The notes: generated from the letters alone by a model not told the origin. Counted from the stretch's first letter, positions 48,181 through 61,700 are shown. The stretch: 64,000 nucleotides of DNA from Pristionchus mayeri (GCA_036245805.1 BTRK01000002.1:8552689-8616688), one strand, 5' to 3'. Translations and numbers: made by a program.

Positions 48181-49590
48181 TGAGAGACTTTTTGACTCGG
48201 TGAACATATTTGTAGATACCCTTGGCACTAGGCCAAAAATCGAAATCCTCCTAAATGTGCCTACATGTAGTACTCGGTGAGTGTATCTCAAGCATGTCAT
48301 ATTTAGTGTTCTAGATCCTTCTCTGGGGAATGAAATGTACTTTAGTCCGAAAATTTCAATTTTCGAAATCTACCATTTCGCAACCGATCAGAACGACTGA
48401 TATCTCTAAAAATGCACAATATTCAACTGATCGTAACTATAAAATTTTAGATGAAACTGTTTGAGAAAAACTCAAATTTCGGATAAAATATTTTTTAGTT
48501 CATTCGGCAATGAGGAAAGGAACCTTTTTTTCTTTGCTTGGTTTGTAGCGCTCACCGATTACTATTTACAGAAAAATTATGAGCGAAAAAAATAGGGACA
48601 TGTGTATTGAAATTTTCGAAAAACTGAAATATGTCAGTTCATAATAAAATTTCGGGCTACCTCGCAAATCTGTGAACATTGATGAATTTTTTAATCCTTT
48701 GGGATTCGAATGTTTGAGTGTGGAACCTAACTGGCATATAATAGAGAACAACTGAAATCATTCACTAATGTGCTGAAATCGAGGAGAGGTTCTGAAAATG
48801 GTGAACTGGTGTATTTTCTAAATTGCCTGAAATATTTGCCCACACCTTTTTCAATGAATTTTCACATAAATCACTACAACCTAATCCGAAAATACGATTT
48901 CAATTCATGTGAAGCGACAGTGGTCAATGTTGGCAATTTGAAAAATGCACCATTACTCAAGTTTCAACCTACTTTCGATTTCAACCATTTAGCGAACGAT
49001 TTCAATTGTTATCTATTATGTGCCAGTTAGGTTCCACACTCAAACATTCGAATCCCAAAGAATTAAACAATTCATCAATGTTCACAGATTTGCGAGGTAT
49101 TCTCTTGTCAGGATACGGTAGCCCGAAATTGTATTACGAACTGACTTATTTAAGCTTTTCGAAAATTTCAATACACATGTCCCAATTTTTTTCGCTCATA
49201 ATTTTTCTGTAAATAGTAATCGGTGAGCGCTACAAAACAAGCAAATATAAAAGGTTCCTTTCCACATTGCCGTATGAACTAAAAAATATTTTATCCGAAA
49301 TTTGAATTTTTATCAAACAGTTTCAAGTTAATTCATCTAAAATTTTATAGGTACCATCAGTTGAATATTGCGCATTTTTAGAGATATCAGTCGTTCTGAT
49401 CGGCTGCGAAATGGTAAATTTTGAAAATTGAAATTTTCGGACTAAAGTACATTTCATTCCCCAGAGAAGGATCTAGAACACTAAATATGACAGACCTGAG
49501 ATACACTCACCGAGTACTACATGTAGGCACATTTAGGAGGATTTCGATTTTTGGCCTAGTGCCAAGCATATGTTCACTGACACAAAAAGT
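48181..49590. repeat. foldback element, 1.4 kb
   Basis: Arms 48181 to about 48750 and about 49020-49590 (gagagactttttgactc / its complement; ttggcactaggccaaaaatcg / cgatttttggcctagtgccaa). A solo arm is at 12096-12360. The loop is about 300 bp with no supported gene. Confidence 0.9.
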
Positions 49591-49805
49591 CTCTCTTATA
49601 CATTCTTCCACTGTGTGTCGGGATATGACGTAGGGTTCGAGAGTCAAACAACAACATCTTAATTCTATGAACTCTTTCGATTGGGCGAGAGGCGATAGTG
49701 GGCATAGAGTGACCGTGATTTCTCGAACTCCGATATGGAAACCATACATTAGCACATGAAAACAATTGACAAGTTATTGCAGGAATGCATTGTTTGTGGA
49801 CTACT

Positions 49806-51110
49806 TTATCGAGAGCCAGACGAAATCGAGCAGCGTTCACTGATATTGTACAATGATTCCCTCAGTTTCCGCATGAGAAACTATCGAACTGGTCCGGGCA
49901 GAAGGATCGTGTATCTGGAAGATTGAAATCATTGCACAAACAGAGACCAAAGCACATATTTCGTTCAATGCAAATTGAGAAATGGTAGCGCCATCTTCAT
50001 ATCACCAATTCTGTAGTGTCGTCAAACCAATTGGTAGGGAACGCGCCACCAACCGGCCAGGCAACTGGTTAGCATGTTGCCAGCGTACAGCCCCCCTCCA
50101 ACTGCTCTACAACTGTTCAAAAACAGCTAGCCACTGGATAAGTTGCTTAACCAATAGGTAGTGCCTCGCAAATGGTTAAAACCGTAGCGCGTGCATTGTT
50201 AAAAGAGTGAGAGAGCTCGCAAAACGAGGAGAGCCAGGCAAGTACCCACACAGCTGGCCCAAGCGAGAACAGATCCGATGCGTAGTACATAATCTCGTAG
50301 ATTAGGCGAGGATCATTGGCAATCGATTTACCCGTAGCACGGCGATGAAACACTGAGATTAAATTTTAAAGTATTCTGCATAATAGTTTTTACACAAAAA
50401 ACGAACCGACACGATAACATTGAGAAACTGGGTTAGGAAAATGAATAAACTGATGATGAAGGAACCCCTCTCCTCAAGTACGCATGTATTATGAAGATGT
50501 CTTTTATTTATATATTTATCAAATGTTTGCTTACAATTGACGATAATCGTGTCTGTTGAATATTGCGCATCAATTTGAGAGAAAGTGCCTTCAATTGCAT
50601 ATCTGAATTGATGATTTGGATCCATTAATTACAACAAACATTCATGATTGAACAGGCAATGAATACGAGGAGCCCGAATCCAAATTGGACATTCGATGCC
50701 AGGTAATTCTTCTGAAAGATAATGCTTTATGGGTCGGGTCTTCTGAAAAAAACGATGTAATTACCTGTTCAAGCACTTCATATTTTTCGGTCAACATTTT
50801 GAGACGGAATGTTACATTCATCGGTAGCCTTCAATTCTTTTAATTTCCGAAATAATAATTAATATTGTAAATACCTCAAGGACACATGGATGGCAATCGC
50901 AAGCAAATGAGTTGTAGCATAAATGCAAATGTGCGATTTCTTCCACCACTGCAATTTTTCGTACCGAAAGAAATAAGAATAATATACCTCAGTATTCTTC
51001 ATCATTGATAAAATAACAGCGAATCGGGGGGGGGGGGTTAGCAGAAGAAGATCAATATTTTGCACGAAATACAGATGGGAAACGAGAAAACTGTGGGTGT
51101 TTTTGAAATT
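49806..51110 (-). pseudogene. srg-like receptor copy 2, exons 3-9 only
   Basis: Aligns exon by exon with the intact gene at 4349-6016: FLVSHLYFVQNIDLLLLT (about 51105-50990), ATTHLLAIAIHVSL, MLTEKYEVLEQ, KNYLASNVQFGFGLLVFI, FIISLFIFLTQFLNVIVS, GKSIANDPRLIYEIMYYASD, then the C-terminal exon. Defects: a 12-G run replaces part of the third exon (51027-51038), an early stop follows MNVCCN, a 7-base deletion near 50340 shifts frame, and CAG became TAG at 49881-49883. Exons 1-2 are missing here but are found at 62967-63322 on the same strand, beyond the 11.8-kb insertion. Confidence 0.85.
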
Positions 51111-51435
51111 ATACATTCATTTTAAAGGGATACGGTGGCCTAAAATATTACATTTTTATTTTTCATGGCCTTTGTTTATTGAAATATACAATTAAAACTA
51201 AATTATTACGAAAAAAATAAAAATAAAAATAAAAATATGCCATGGGTGAAATTAGGCTTCGAAAATTGCATTAATTTGAACGGGAGCGTGTTCCATGGTA
51301 TACTGTGGGAGAGGTTTCGACAAGTTGGCACTTTGCCAAGTGAGGCCGATGGCTGTGGCCGCTTTGACGTTTCGCTGTCGTTTTATCCTTTCTTGCTTGT
51401 CAATTTTTATTATGATGAGTTGTGTAACCATCTAG

Positions 51436-51735
51436 ACATCTTTCCCGCAATGAATTGAAGTAGTAGTGGGTCTTTTAAGTTTGCTATGCGATGCCAAACC
51501 TCTAATTGCACTGACGAGAACTTCTCTAGTTGCGGTGACTTCACTTTCGCGTAACTTGCGTATAATCTGCATTTTAAATACTGATAACTCGTCCCGCGAT
51601 TCTGCCACTGCTTATTCAGGGTGAATCAAACGTGCCCTCCGCGTAGAATTGTTCGGTGTTAGCATGTTACACGTTTTGCTGCCTGTTGTTTCGATGTATT
51701 GCACTGAGCTCTTTTCCTCATTGTTGCTTTCCCTA
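51436..51735 (-). other. possible small coding region near the left end of the element
   Basis: Minus-strand frame ESNNEEKSSVQYIETTGSK ... KMQIIRKLRESEVTATREVL ... SKLKRPTTTSIHCGKDV with one internal TAA. The final 46 codons from ATG (about 51576) are open. Its polar composition looks protein-like, but I recognise no family and it may be a relic. Confidence 0.3.
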
Positions 51736-54700
51736 AATATATCGCAGTTTTGTGATGTTTATATTGTCATGATCGTCATTCGATCATTTGTCCCATTTCA
51801 GCGGAATACAATCGGTCGTCTGTGAAGTAATTGAGCCCACTCCTGCACGAGGAATTACAAAGTAAGTGGTTTTACTTGCTTATTTAATCCCAGAGTTGAA
51901 GAAAAAAAAATTTAATTACTTCAGCAATACGTAATCGCTGTCGACAAGGCTCTCAAGTCGTTCGAGAACACCATTGGGCCGACCTCATCTCTGCGCTGGG
52001 CAAGCTCGCCAAGGTTTGATCTAATTTCAGTAATATCGATTTTCTCTACCGATCGATCCTGCTAAACTTTCATTGGTTAGGGTATTGACTATCAGCCTGT
52101 TATGGCGCTGGAACACTCGCGATAATACATGATGTTGTGTTTGTCGATGTTCCGCGTCGGCCTTTGGAGCTAGCGCGATCAATAAACCTTGTTCCAGGTG
52201 TTCTCCCAACACGCCGGTGACATCCCTACGGCGGTGACGGTAGCCAAACGACTCTCGCAGTGCCTCCATCCCGCCCTGCCCATGGGTGAGCGATCGATTG
52301 CTAACGGGAGGCTTTATTCGTAGATATCGATTAGTTGAAATCTGTGGGGGGGGGTGCATTAGTTGTCGAAGAAGTAGTATGATTGAAAATAGTGTTGATC
52401 GGTGAACAATAATTCAAATACCGCTGTCAATATCTCAAGTTATATTCGAATGTATCGATTAATGCAAACAGCGACAAATGTTATCGATTGAATCTAGCGA
52501 ATCCATTACCGTACCCCTTCATCGCAGGAGTCCATCAGAAGGCACTGGCGACCTACAAGCAGATATTCGACATTCTCGGCCAGGAGGCACTCCCGAAGCA
52601 GTTGTATCTCTTCGCCGTCGGCCTCTTCCCCCTCATATACCACTGCACCACCAAGGTGAGATCAATATCTATAACGATACGGTAGTCGCGTTTATCGATT
52701 AGGCAGAGCAAGCGCATGATCAGGGATAAAATTCTTAATGTATAATATTTTTGTTGCACTGCCTGGTTGATTATCTCTAAAAAAATGTTACTGCATTCGT
52801 ATTTCTTGTGAGACACTAAACTCGCAGGCGTGTTCGCGAGCAAATTTTTGCTGAACAATCAACCCCAATCTCACAGGTACTCGGTTCTCCCTCCGCTCGA
52901 CTTCCCGCTCTGATCTACGTGAATACGAAATTCGACAAGTTAAAATCGATCGATGAACAGTTGTGGATTATCGGAGACAACATACATCACATGGTGAGGA
53001 GGGAGTACGGTAGAGGGAGAGTGAGATGGTGTATGAGTGTATTGTATGATTTGCCGGTGACGAATCTAGCTACCAAAACCACGAGTAATTAGTAACAATG
53101 CTAAAGTATTGTAGCTGAAGATTAGTTGAGACATGAATTTAACAAGTTTACAACGCTGCCAATTACCAACTCCTTCCCAGGTATCAGCCCTGTGCACAGC
53201 GGGTGAGGACATGGGCTCGCCGAGTTGCTGCGTCGTACGTTGTTCGTCATCCTGAGAAGGGATATGCCACTCAATCGGCGACTCTACACTTGGCTACTCA
53301 ATCCCTCCGTGGGCTAGCCTAATCGTTAATTAACTTTTGGGAGAAAATTCTGCAAAATGTGCTGTTAATGATATGAGTATCAGTGCTTCACGCACGTTTC
53401 AAATCGGTTGAAGGCGAATATTGATTGACACAGAGAAATTCCCAAAAACAATTCTAAAATGTTTTTTTCAGGAGTGGCGACGATGGTGAATTCTGTGCCC
53501 GTGGGCGACGATCGACTCGATACTTCCTTCTTCACTCATACAGTACTCTCGATGATTGTCGATGCCCTCAGGGGATTCCTCGAGGGAGGCACCGTGGAGG
53601 TACGGTAGCTTATATATATATATATATATATCGATTGATTTTCCATTTCTGCTCTTCATAATAAACAACGATGGATTCTAATCCGCTTTAGCTCGGAACT
53701 TTGTAAGCATATTATTATTCAGATTCCCATCTCTATGCCTTCTACCTTCTACACTCTGACTGCAGCGGCCAAAGACTCGGATGCACAACAGTTCGTGGAA
53801 GTGCGAACGTGCAGACTTTTGGCGTGCATGCAGGACAGACCGGAGGTGAGTGATGGGAGAAGGGTATTGCAGCATACTGTACGATCTGACAGTACTGCTG
53901 TAGCGTGGTCACTGTAGTTACCTGCATTTGCACTAAGCCCTCGGTCAATTATCATTACAGCCATTTTCCAAATGCTATTACCTCTGTTGGTGATAGTCAC
54001 CTTCATCTTTGTGAACCAGCAATCTACAGTATCCTCCCTCTGCTCAGGTCGGTCCTCCCGTTCTGATGCGAGTGATGCTGCTCAAGAAGTGCTCTCGATT
54101 GATGCCCGAGGGAAAGAAGAAAGAGAACGAGGATAGGGAGAGGTAAATTGGTAATATTGGAAGGAAATATGGCTGTTTTCTGGTGCAAGTGTATGACAAG
54201 AGCAATAGGGCGAACGTTTTCTAATCACAAGATCGCTTTGCTTTCAATGGCCCGAAATCGTATCACTCCCAGTGCCCTCCGGGTCGTCTCTCTCTGATGC
54301 TGCAGCTTCCCTCTGCAACTTGCAGCAGCAGCTATCTGCAGGAGAATGAGAACAAGGAGGAAGACGAGGAAAGGAGGGTAAGTCATTTATTGGTATTTGA
54401 GATACAAGTCCACGTCTTCTTGATAACTTCGCACGGCAATTGGTTTAGAAGCACATGAAACCTCAATATCCAGGGAGAGATGTGATAATTCTTTTCAGAT
54501 TCGCCGTCGTGAGGAAGTGGCGAAGATTCTGAATGCACTCATGCAAGCGATGGACGAAGATGGATCAGCTGCCTTCCTCTGGTCATATCTGGCTGACTAC
54601 TATGAATGGTGAGGATACGGTAGAATTGATTCTTTTAGCCAGTCGAGAAAGGAACTATTGTTTTGCATCGTAGATTCTGTGATTTGAATCCTTACTGCAA

Positions 54701-55494
54701 CCCGGATCTCACAGGTTGCTCACCTCTCTCAATGGTTCTTCGTCTGAGAGGAAGAAGAAAAGCTTGCTGTTGGAAGTTCCGTTGATGGGAGTGAACGAAG
54801 CAGAGGAGGAGATGATGGCATATGCAAATGTGAGTTTCCAGTTATCGATAATATCCTAACTCGTTAAATATTCTAAAAATATATTAATTCGAAAAAAAAA
54901 GTTTTTTTAAACACCGGGTTTCGTTGAAATTTTATGATTTGTTGCGCTTGGTTTTGATGTTTCCAAAAAAAATGGATGTTCCTTATCCGATGAAGGTTTC
55001 AGAACTCGCTTATTTTTAGTTCTAGCTCAGGCGTCTAATGAAGTATCCGATCATGAGGAATCAAACATACCCATAGGTGGGCACCATCGAAGCCAGCTGT
55101 GAAACACCCCTTTTCGGATTGGACACCCTGGTTTTTGGAAAATTTTGTCACAAAAACGATCATTTGCGATCACCCTTTTGACCCTAAACACCCCCGGTTT
55201 TCGATTTCCAGCTTCAACCCCGCCTACCTATGAACATACCAAAAAAATCCCTCTCGTTTTCAGGTGGTATCTTACTCACTCTCCCTCTCTCAATCTGGTT
55301 CTACTTCTTCTGGAAGAAGCAAACATCTACCGGAGCTTCAAGCGAATTTTGAGATGCGCCAATGCAATGAACATCATCGAGAAGAGGGACAAGGTAAGCG
55401 GTTATGGATTCTGAACTAGGGGGTTGGAGGTTTCATTAAGATCACACAAGCGCCGGTACTATTTGTCTTCGCTAAAGTCTCAGAAACATTTCCA

Positions 55495-55746
55495 TTAAAG
55501 GAGGAGCAAAGTCAAAATTCAATTTTTGAAGCTTTCATATGCACGGCCTAGATCTCCCCAACGATAAGAAGCTCCGAAATTTTCACATTGATATCTCCAT
55601 TCCGAACAGAGCTATGGGTAGTTGGCTGATAGCCAAATCAGGGAAAGCTCAGGCTACGAGCGAGAGAGCACGCGACTTGAAGAGAGTCCCCCTCTCATTG
55701 AAACATACTTCAACCGGGCGCGCGTTTGACTTTACTCCTCCTTTAA
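55495..55746. mobile_element. TTAAAGGAGGAG MITE, copy 2, in a pad-1 intron
   Basis: TTAAAGGAGGAGCAAA at the left and TTTACTCCTCCTTTAA at the right; about 252 bp, reverse orientation relative to 43361-43615. Its right end lies 7 bp before the acceptor of the exon at 55754 (tttccag), so the CTCCTCCTTTAA end contributes the pyrimidine tract. Confidence 0.9.
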
Positions 55747-56894
55747 TTTCCAGATGGTGTTGTCCACGGTGGAGATGGCCTCGGGTCTGCTGGCGGAGAT
55801 TTCGAGAGCCGGAGGATCACTCGAGGCGCAGCGTTCGTGTTTCATTTTTTCCCCCTGAATCAGGCGTTCTGATCTCTATCCATTCTATTTCATTTTTGTG
55901 TACAAATCAATCTATTACTATGAGCTTCTGCTTAGTTTCTTCGCGTGGTTTATGATTTGATGTTTGGTCTTTCCTATCTCCCTCCCTCTTCTAGAGTCCT
56001 TCGAGGGTTGCGCAGCAGCCACTCCCGAGTCGCCGAACAAGGCATTCCTGGCGAGTCTCGTCGATAAGCAATGTTTGTGCGGAGGGGTTCTTGCTGTTAT
56101 CCCGTCTGATCTGTGTTTCAAAGCCAGAACTGTCATTGTCTTTCTTATTTGCTGTTGGTGGGAGGTTTTGTTGAATACGGTAATGCGTGGAGTACTGTAG
56201 CTCAATTATCGACCGTTGCAGAGCAGGCAATGATGGAGGCTTGTCTGGAGGAGTGCCAGCGACTGATGACAACCATCTGCCGATACTACTGTGACCACAG
56301 GAGTACGGTATTTTTATATTAATTTTTTTAAAGTTTAATATCTTGCTGGTCAATCTGGTGTTGAAGCGTTGCCTTAAAATGAGAAGCTTCATTGTGAGCC
56401 GATGTGTCACACGACTTTCTGTGCTAAAAACCCAATCCCATTTCACATTGATTCAATAGTTGAAATTGTTGCCGGTCAATCTGATGTTGCAACTTTTCTG
56501 CAACGAAACAGTGTACCTTAAACCGATCTTCCTCTCCTTTTTTTTCTCTAAACTACCAATTTGTAGTCGTCTCCCGTTGGCCTCTTCTTCGTGCGATGAA
56601 CGCATTGCTGCTGCAGTTTGCCGACTTTGAAACAAGTAGTTTTTTGAAACAAGATTAGGAAAGTATAATTGCTTGGAGACTTTGCGAAGCGTGCGAAAGG
56701 ATCACAGTGAAGCACGAGTCAACCATGCGCGTGAATACTAACTCTCGTTTTTAAGATCAAAATAAATTAATCTTATTGAGTCTGCGGGTGCTCGTCTGGT
56801 TCTTCTCCTCCACTCGAGAAATGCCGCCGAACCGAGTAGCGTGGTGGAGAATATCATGATGAAGGCACTGACGACGGATGACTCGGTCAGAGAT

Positions 56895-57995
56895 TATAGA
56901 ACACACTATCTGAGAACATCAACATATTTCTTCAGCGGCTTGGCACAGGCCGAAATTTCGAATTCCTTTTGACTTTACCAATAGGTAGTACTCGACGAGA
57001 GAAACCGACGAGCGTCGAAGGAATGTCGGTCCGCGTCCGCGCGCGCGACGGCGCGGATCTTGAAACAAACTACCGTAATCCTCGAAAATTTATATATCGA
57101 CTCAGATCACTGCGGCGGTAGGGGGAATAGGTCGGCGAGCAAATTCTAAGACTTTTTTACTCCGAGGAGTTTTTCGATCAGATTTGATCTACGGCTGGAA
57201 ATCGATATTTTCACTTTCAATATTTTTTCCTGGAAAATTTTCCAAGAATCCGGAAAAATTTTATTAGCTCTATCGCTTCTAAATGTATTAATACATCTTC
57301 TGTAAAAATATGAATTTTTTTTGAACCCACGTATTTGTCGATTTTTTTCAAAATGTGAATTATGGTGTGAGAAATACTGTAACCGATTTTTTCCGAATTT
57401 ACATATTTATGCAAAATATGATAATTTAATCATCCCATTAATGCCGATATAGCCTATATGCATATAAAGTACATGAATTCATGCAATAATATGAGAATAT
57501 ACAAAGTTAGGAAAAAGCGGTTACAGTATTTCTCACACCATAATTCACATTTTGCAAAAAATCGACAAATACGTGGGTTCAAAAAAATTCATATTTTTAC
57601 AGAAGATGTATTAATACATTTAGAAGCGATAGAGCTAATAAAATTTTTCCGGATTCTTGGAAAATTTTCCAGGAAAAAATATTGAAAGTGAAAATATCGA
57701 TTTCCAGCCGTAGATCAAATCTGATCGAAAAACTCCTCGGAGTAAAAAAGTTTTAGAAATTGCTCGCCGACCTATTCCCCCTACCACCGCAGTGATCTGA
57801 GTCGATATATAAATTTTCGAGGATTACGGTAGTTTGTTTCAAGATCCGCGCCGTCGCGCGCGCGGACGCGGATCGACATTCTATCGACGCTCGTCGGTTT
57901 CTCTCGTCGATTACTACCTATTGGTGAAGTCTGAAGGGATTCGAATTTTCGGCCTGTGCCAAAAATATTTTGGTTTACTCAGAAATCGTGTTATA
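56895..57995. repeat. foldback element family A, copy 2, inside the pad-1 fragment
   Basis: TATAgaACAC...TATA ends; arms contain CTTCAGCGGCTTGGCACAGG and its counterpart, and the centre holds a strong pair (57230-57410 / 57520-57700). It directly follows the codons for TTDDSVRDY of the pad-1 exon, so it broke that exon or its donor. Confidence 0.85.
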
Positions 57996-58782
57996 GATCT
58001 ATTGTTATCGTATCGCTCTCTTTTTTATTGATAGTTACCAAAAAAAGATAGTATTGCCATTGATGATGCGAATCTCATTCAATCTTATGAACAACGTGTA
58101 ACCCGAACGCTACCAGTTGTTTCACTAAACATGCTGGAAGCTTTTGTGTTCTAATTGAAAGTCAATTTCCATCAGGTGCTCGCAACGGAGGCAGCGCGTA
58201 CATTCCATCGTATCTGGACGCTCACTCGCAGTGACGAAGAGGGAATGCTCGCGGAGAATGCGCAGCCTAAGCCATTCAATAGGTACGCAATAATTCCATC
58301 GTAGTATCTCCTTTTTTGGCAAGTGAACGACCTGTTTTGTCTTTGTAGTATGTAGCATTGCTTATTTTCCAAATAAAAATCATATTTTTCCAGAGTACTC
58401 ATGTTCCTGTTGGGCGTGCTGGCGGATGACTCGCTGTCGGCTGAGAAGGTGAGAGATTACGGTAATCATTAACTCTCAGGTTGTTCTCAGGTCTTAATAT
58501 TGCCATCTTCTTTTTGCGATATTCTGTAATAGATAATGTGATAATAGTGATAATGTGATAGAGATTCGCAATGTTTTGAATGTTTTTATCCATTAATGTG
58601 TTCCTAAAAAAACGTTCAGTCTAATTAAGGTCAACTACTCTACACCAATTCGGGCGACAATGCAGAGTGAACGAAGTAAGTGATGTAACAAGTGATAGTC
58701 TCCGGGAAAAAAAATTCAATTGAGCTCTTTCTAAAAATATTAACTGGCCTATGCATGATCCTCACCCTACCCTCTGTACCCT

Positions 58783-61700
58783 CTATGCTTCTCTCTTCAC
58801 TCTTCCTCTCTTGGGTGGTTCGTATGTCGTGTCACCATCGGATCCCTCATCTTCTTCATCCCCTCCATCCTCCTGCCCTCTCTTCGCCTTCCTCTTCCTT
58901 TCCTGCTTCTCACGAGGATCCTCTTCATCTTCTTCTTCCGAAGTCTCCAGTCCAACTGCCTCTCGTCCCTTCCCACTGGATGCTCCTCCCACCCTGCCGC
59001 GACCTCGCCCAAGTCCTCGTCCTCTTCCTCTTCCTCGTCCACTCCCCACAACTATCCCCACCTTCTCCTCTCCCTCACTCCAGTCTGATCCAGAGGAAGG
59101 CACCGACTCCTCTTCCACTCCTCCAAGTCCCTCCTCCACCGTTTCTTCTTCTCCTCGGGACTCGCCCATCTCCACTCCGTCCTCATGCTCTGCATCGTCC
59201 TCGGAGAGAGCAGTTGGATTGGCGTCGAAATCGATATCTTCTTCGTATCCCACTCCATACTCAATGGATACTTCGCTCTCCTCGCCCTCGACATCTCCGT
59301 CCGATTCTTCATCCTGCTCGATGATCGCTGCCATGTATCGATTCGAGTCCGGGATTCCGACCCTCTCCATGTATGCCTTCTCTCTCATTTTCCGGATGAC
59401 TCCCTCCACCTCACTCCACACCTGGTAAAATAATAATTTAGTTTTCTGATCATTATTGATTGATTTGATGATGTCCATTCCTACTAACTGTTCAATGCAC
59501 TAACTTCATCCCTCCACTCATGGGGCACTTCGTCCTTCTTCCTCTTCACACACTTTGCCTCTCTGCCCTTCGCATTTGTCTGGTAGGATGACTTCTCTGT
59601 TCGCACACCGACAACCTTCGCCATCGTAAGTGTGTTATGGTGCATCACAGCAAGTTTCACTTTCTCGTCGTATGCCACTTGCGAGCTAAATGGATGAATT
59701 GGTAACGGGAGATTCGAAGTTTCAATGAGGTTCTATATTGGTTGGATGTGTTTATTCACTAACCTTCAGGTCTTTGGTGCGTACAGATTGAGAACGCTGT
59801 TGAAGTTCTCGCAAGGCGAGGTATTCATTTTTGGAGCTGCTCGGAGGAAGCTCTTGGTTAAGGACGGCTTGAGAAGAGCATGCTTGAGAAGTGCGAATTC
59901 ATTTCTCTTCCTGTCAATCTTGTGACTCTTCGACTCTTCGGACAGATCATGATGGAGACATCCAGAGATTCCTTTCAGGAATGGAATCTGAACAGCATCT
60001 TTTTTTTCTACCTTGAATAAACGCATGTACCAATGTGTATACTAACTACCTTCTCGAAATGCGTGTCTGTCGCAGACGTGCGCGAGGGCGCTCTTCATGT
60101 ATTCCAGCCCAGTGTTTCTGTCGGCTGGGAATTTTTCATGCATTGCATAGCAGTGGTCCACGATCTTGCGCCGCCAGTATTCGAGGTTAGGACATTCTTT
60201 CCTCTTCGCTAACTGAATGCATTCAATGCACCGTTCGATATTAATTCTGCTTAGTATTTTGAGATATAATGTAAACCGAATACCTCTCGTAACACCTTGT
60301 TGAGTCCTTTTACCAGGTCCCAAAAGTCACAATGGTGGACAATTTGAGAAAATCGAGGATGATCTTCCATCATCTTCTTTATCTTTCCATCGTTGTCGGA
60401 TACGAGCGAAGTGATCTAAAGAATGAGTAATGGCTCCTCAGTAAATGACTACATTTAGATTGCCATATCATAACTCCGATCCGATCGGCGATAGCCATTT
60501 CTTGCATAGTTATCTCGAGTTCCAATAGAAACTGGTAGGGTAATGCGGTGGATAGTGTGGATATCTAACCGTGAACTGTTTTGCCTGCAGTTCCAGGAGT
60601 CCGATCCGCACTCCTTCCTTCTCCATGCGACCACTAATGCCTTCTGTAATAAATGAGTGTGCACATTACTCACACCAACTGACGCTACCGATCCCCCGCA
60701 TGTCTTTATGCATTTTCTTCACATTGAATATGATGTTGGTGTGGATGTCGATGAATAGTACAGTCCCATTGGGAGCAGTATGACCCATGTGCGAATACCT
60801 TCCATCGACTGCCACTCCGACTCCTGCCTGAAACGTTTACAAGTTGTGATACTGTGGAGAATGCCATACCGTACTAAAATTTAATCTCTCAAATTAGATT
60901 TATTTGCCAATAAGAAGAGAAGGATGTGTTGGCAAAACGATATGTCTAACTGATTTCAGGAGAGTATCTGGGGGATGACGGAAGCAGAGGAAGAAGGACT
61001 CTGCGGGAGTAAAATAGGTCGGTTCAAATTTGCATTGTTAACTGCTGCGAAGTGCCCCACAGAGTAAGCATGAGTCATGGTAAATTCGATAGGTAGGCCA
61101 TGATAGGCCAAGACTAAGTACCGTACCTAATCGATAGTACAGTAACCCCAGATACCATATATCTCTACCGTAACCCCGACTATCACGAACTAACTTTAAT
61201 TTTAAAAAACAGAAACCATACTGTAGAATCATACGTTGAAGGGAGGGACCTCAGATGCCCACCCGGCCACTCCTTTGTAATCTGTTCTTTCTACCTTGTC
61301 TCTCAAATATATTTGAAGTATACATAATGCCTCTATACATTTCAGTGTCGGGCGTCGCGGAATCTCCTTAAAAAATCAAGATCGAAGTTGGAGGAGTTCC
61401 AAAGGTGGGGGGACCAGGGGTTGTTGGGTAGATTTGGTATCCCCTTATTGGGACATTGAGGGTGGGCGGCGCAAGCTGCCTGGATGAGAAGAACAGGATG
61501 CTGGATCAGGTGAGACAAGAGAGATTGTCAACTTAATGTTTCCCTCAAAATAGCCTTCGATCACCGGTTGAGAAGACCACTTGACTATCCGTTCACACAC
61601 GTTGCAATACCATTCCAGGCAGAGAGCTGATCCTACGGTGTGCGACTTGAAGGAGTCGTTCTTTATCTCCTTCATGCCACACTCGTAGCAGCGAGCGAAG

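Larger units (their letters stand above)
51925..58448 (+). pseudogene. pad-1: pad-1/DOP1 N-terminal fragment with introns, decayed
   Basis: Exons match DOP1/Dopey proteins in order: 51925-52013 (YVIAVDKALKSF; WADLISALGKLAK), 52198-52285 (VAKRLSQCLHPALPMG), 52528-52655 (VHQKALATYKQIFDILG), 52877-52993 (SARLPALIYV, DEQLWIIGDNI), 53181-53317 (VILRRDMPLNRRLYTWLL), 53472-53599, 53723-53845, 54048-54141, 54326-54377, 54499-54608 (FLWSYLADYYEW), 54715-54829, 55264-55393, 55754-55832, 55995-56070, 56222-56307 (MMEACLEECQRLMTTI), 56567-56625, 56781-56894, 58176-58282 (AARTFHRIWTLTRSDE), 58394-58448 (VLMFLLGVLADDSL). Defects: frameshift in the first exon before WADL; loss of about 70 residues between HCTTK and VLGSPS; a deletion plus frameshift and stop in 53181-53317; a phase clash at 55264. 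The remaining two thirds of the protein are absent. DOP1 acts in Golgi-endosome trafficking; this copy cannot make it. Confidence 0.85.

Noticed and set aside
53600..53640. Promoter-like TATATATA stretch
   Set aside because: It is a (TA)n microsatellite inside an intron of the pad-1 fragment.
58692..59433. Long plus-strand ORFs (210 and 225 codons) rich in Ser and Pro
   Set aside because: They are shadows of the acidic, RG-rich last exon of the minus-strand transposase.
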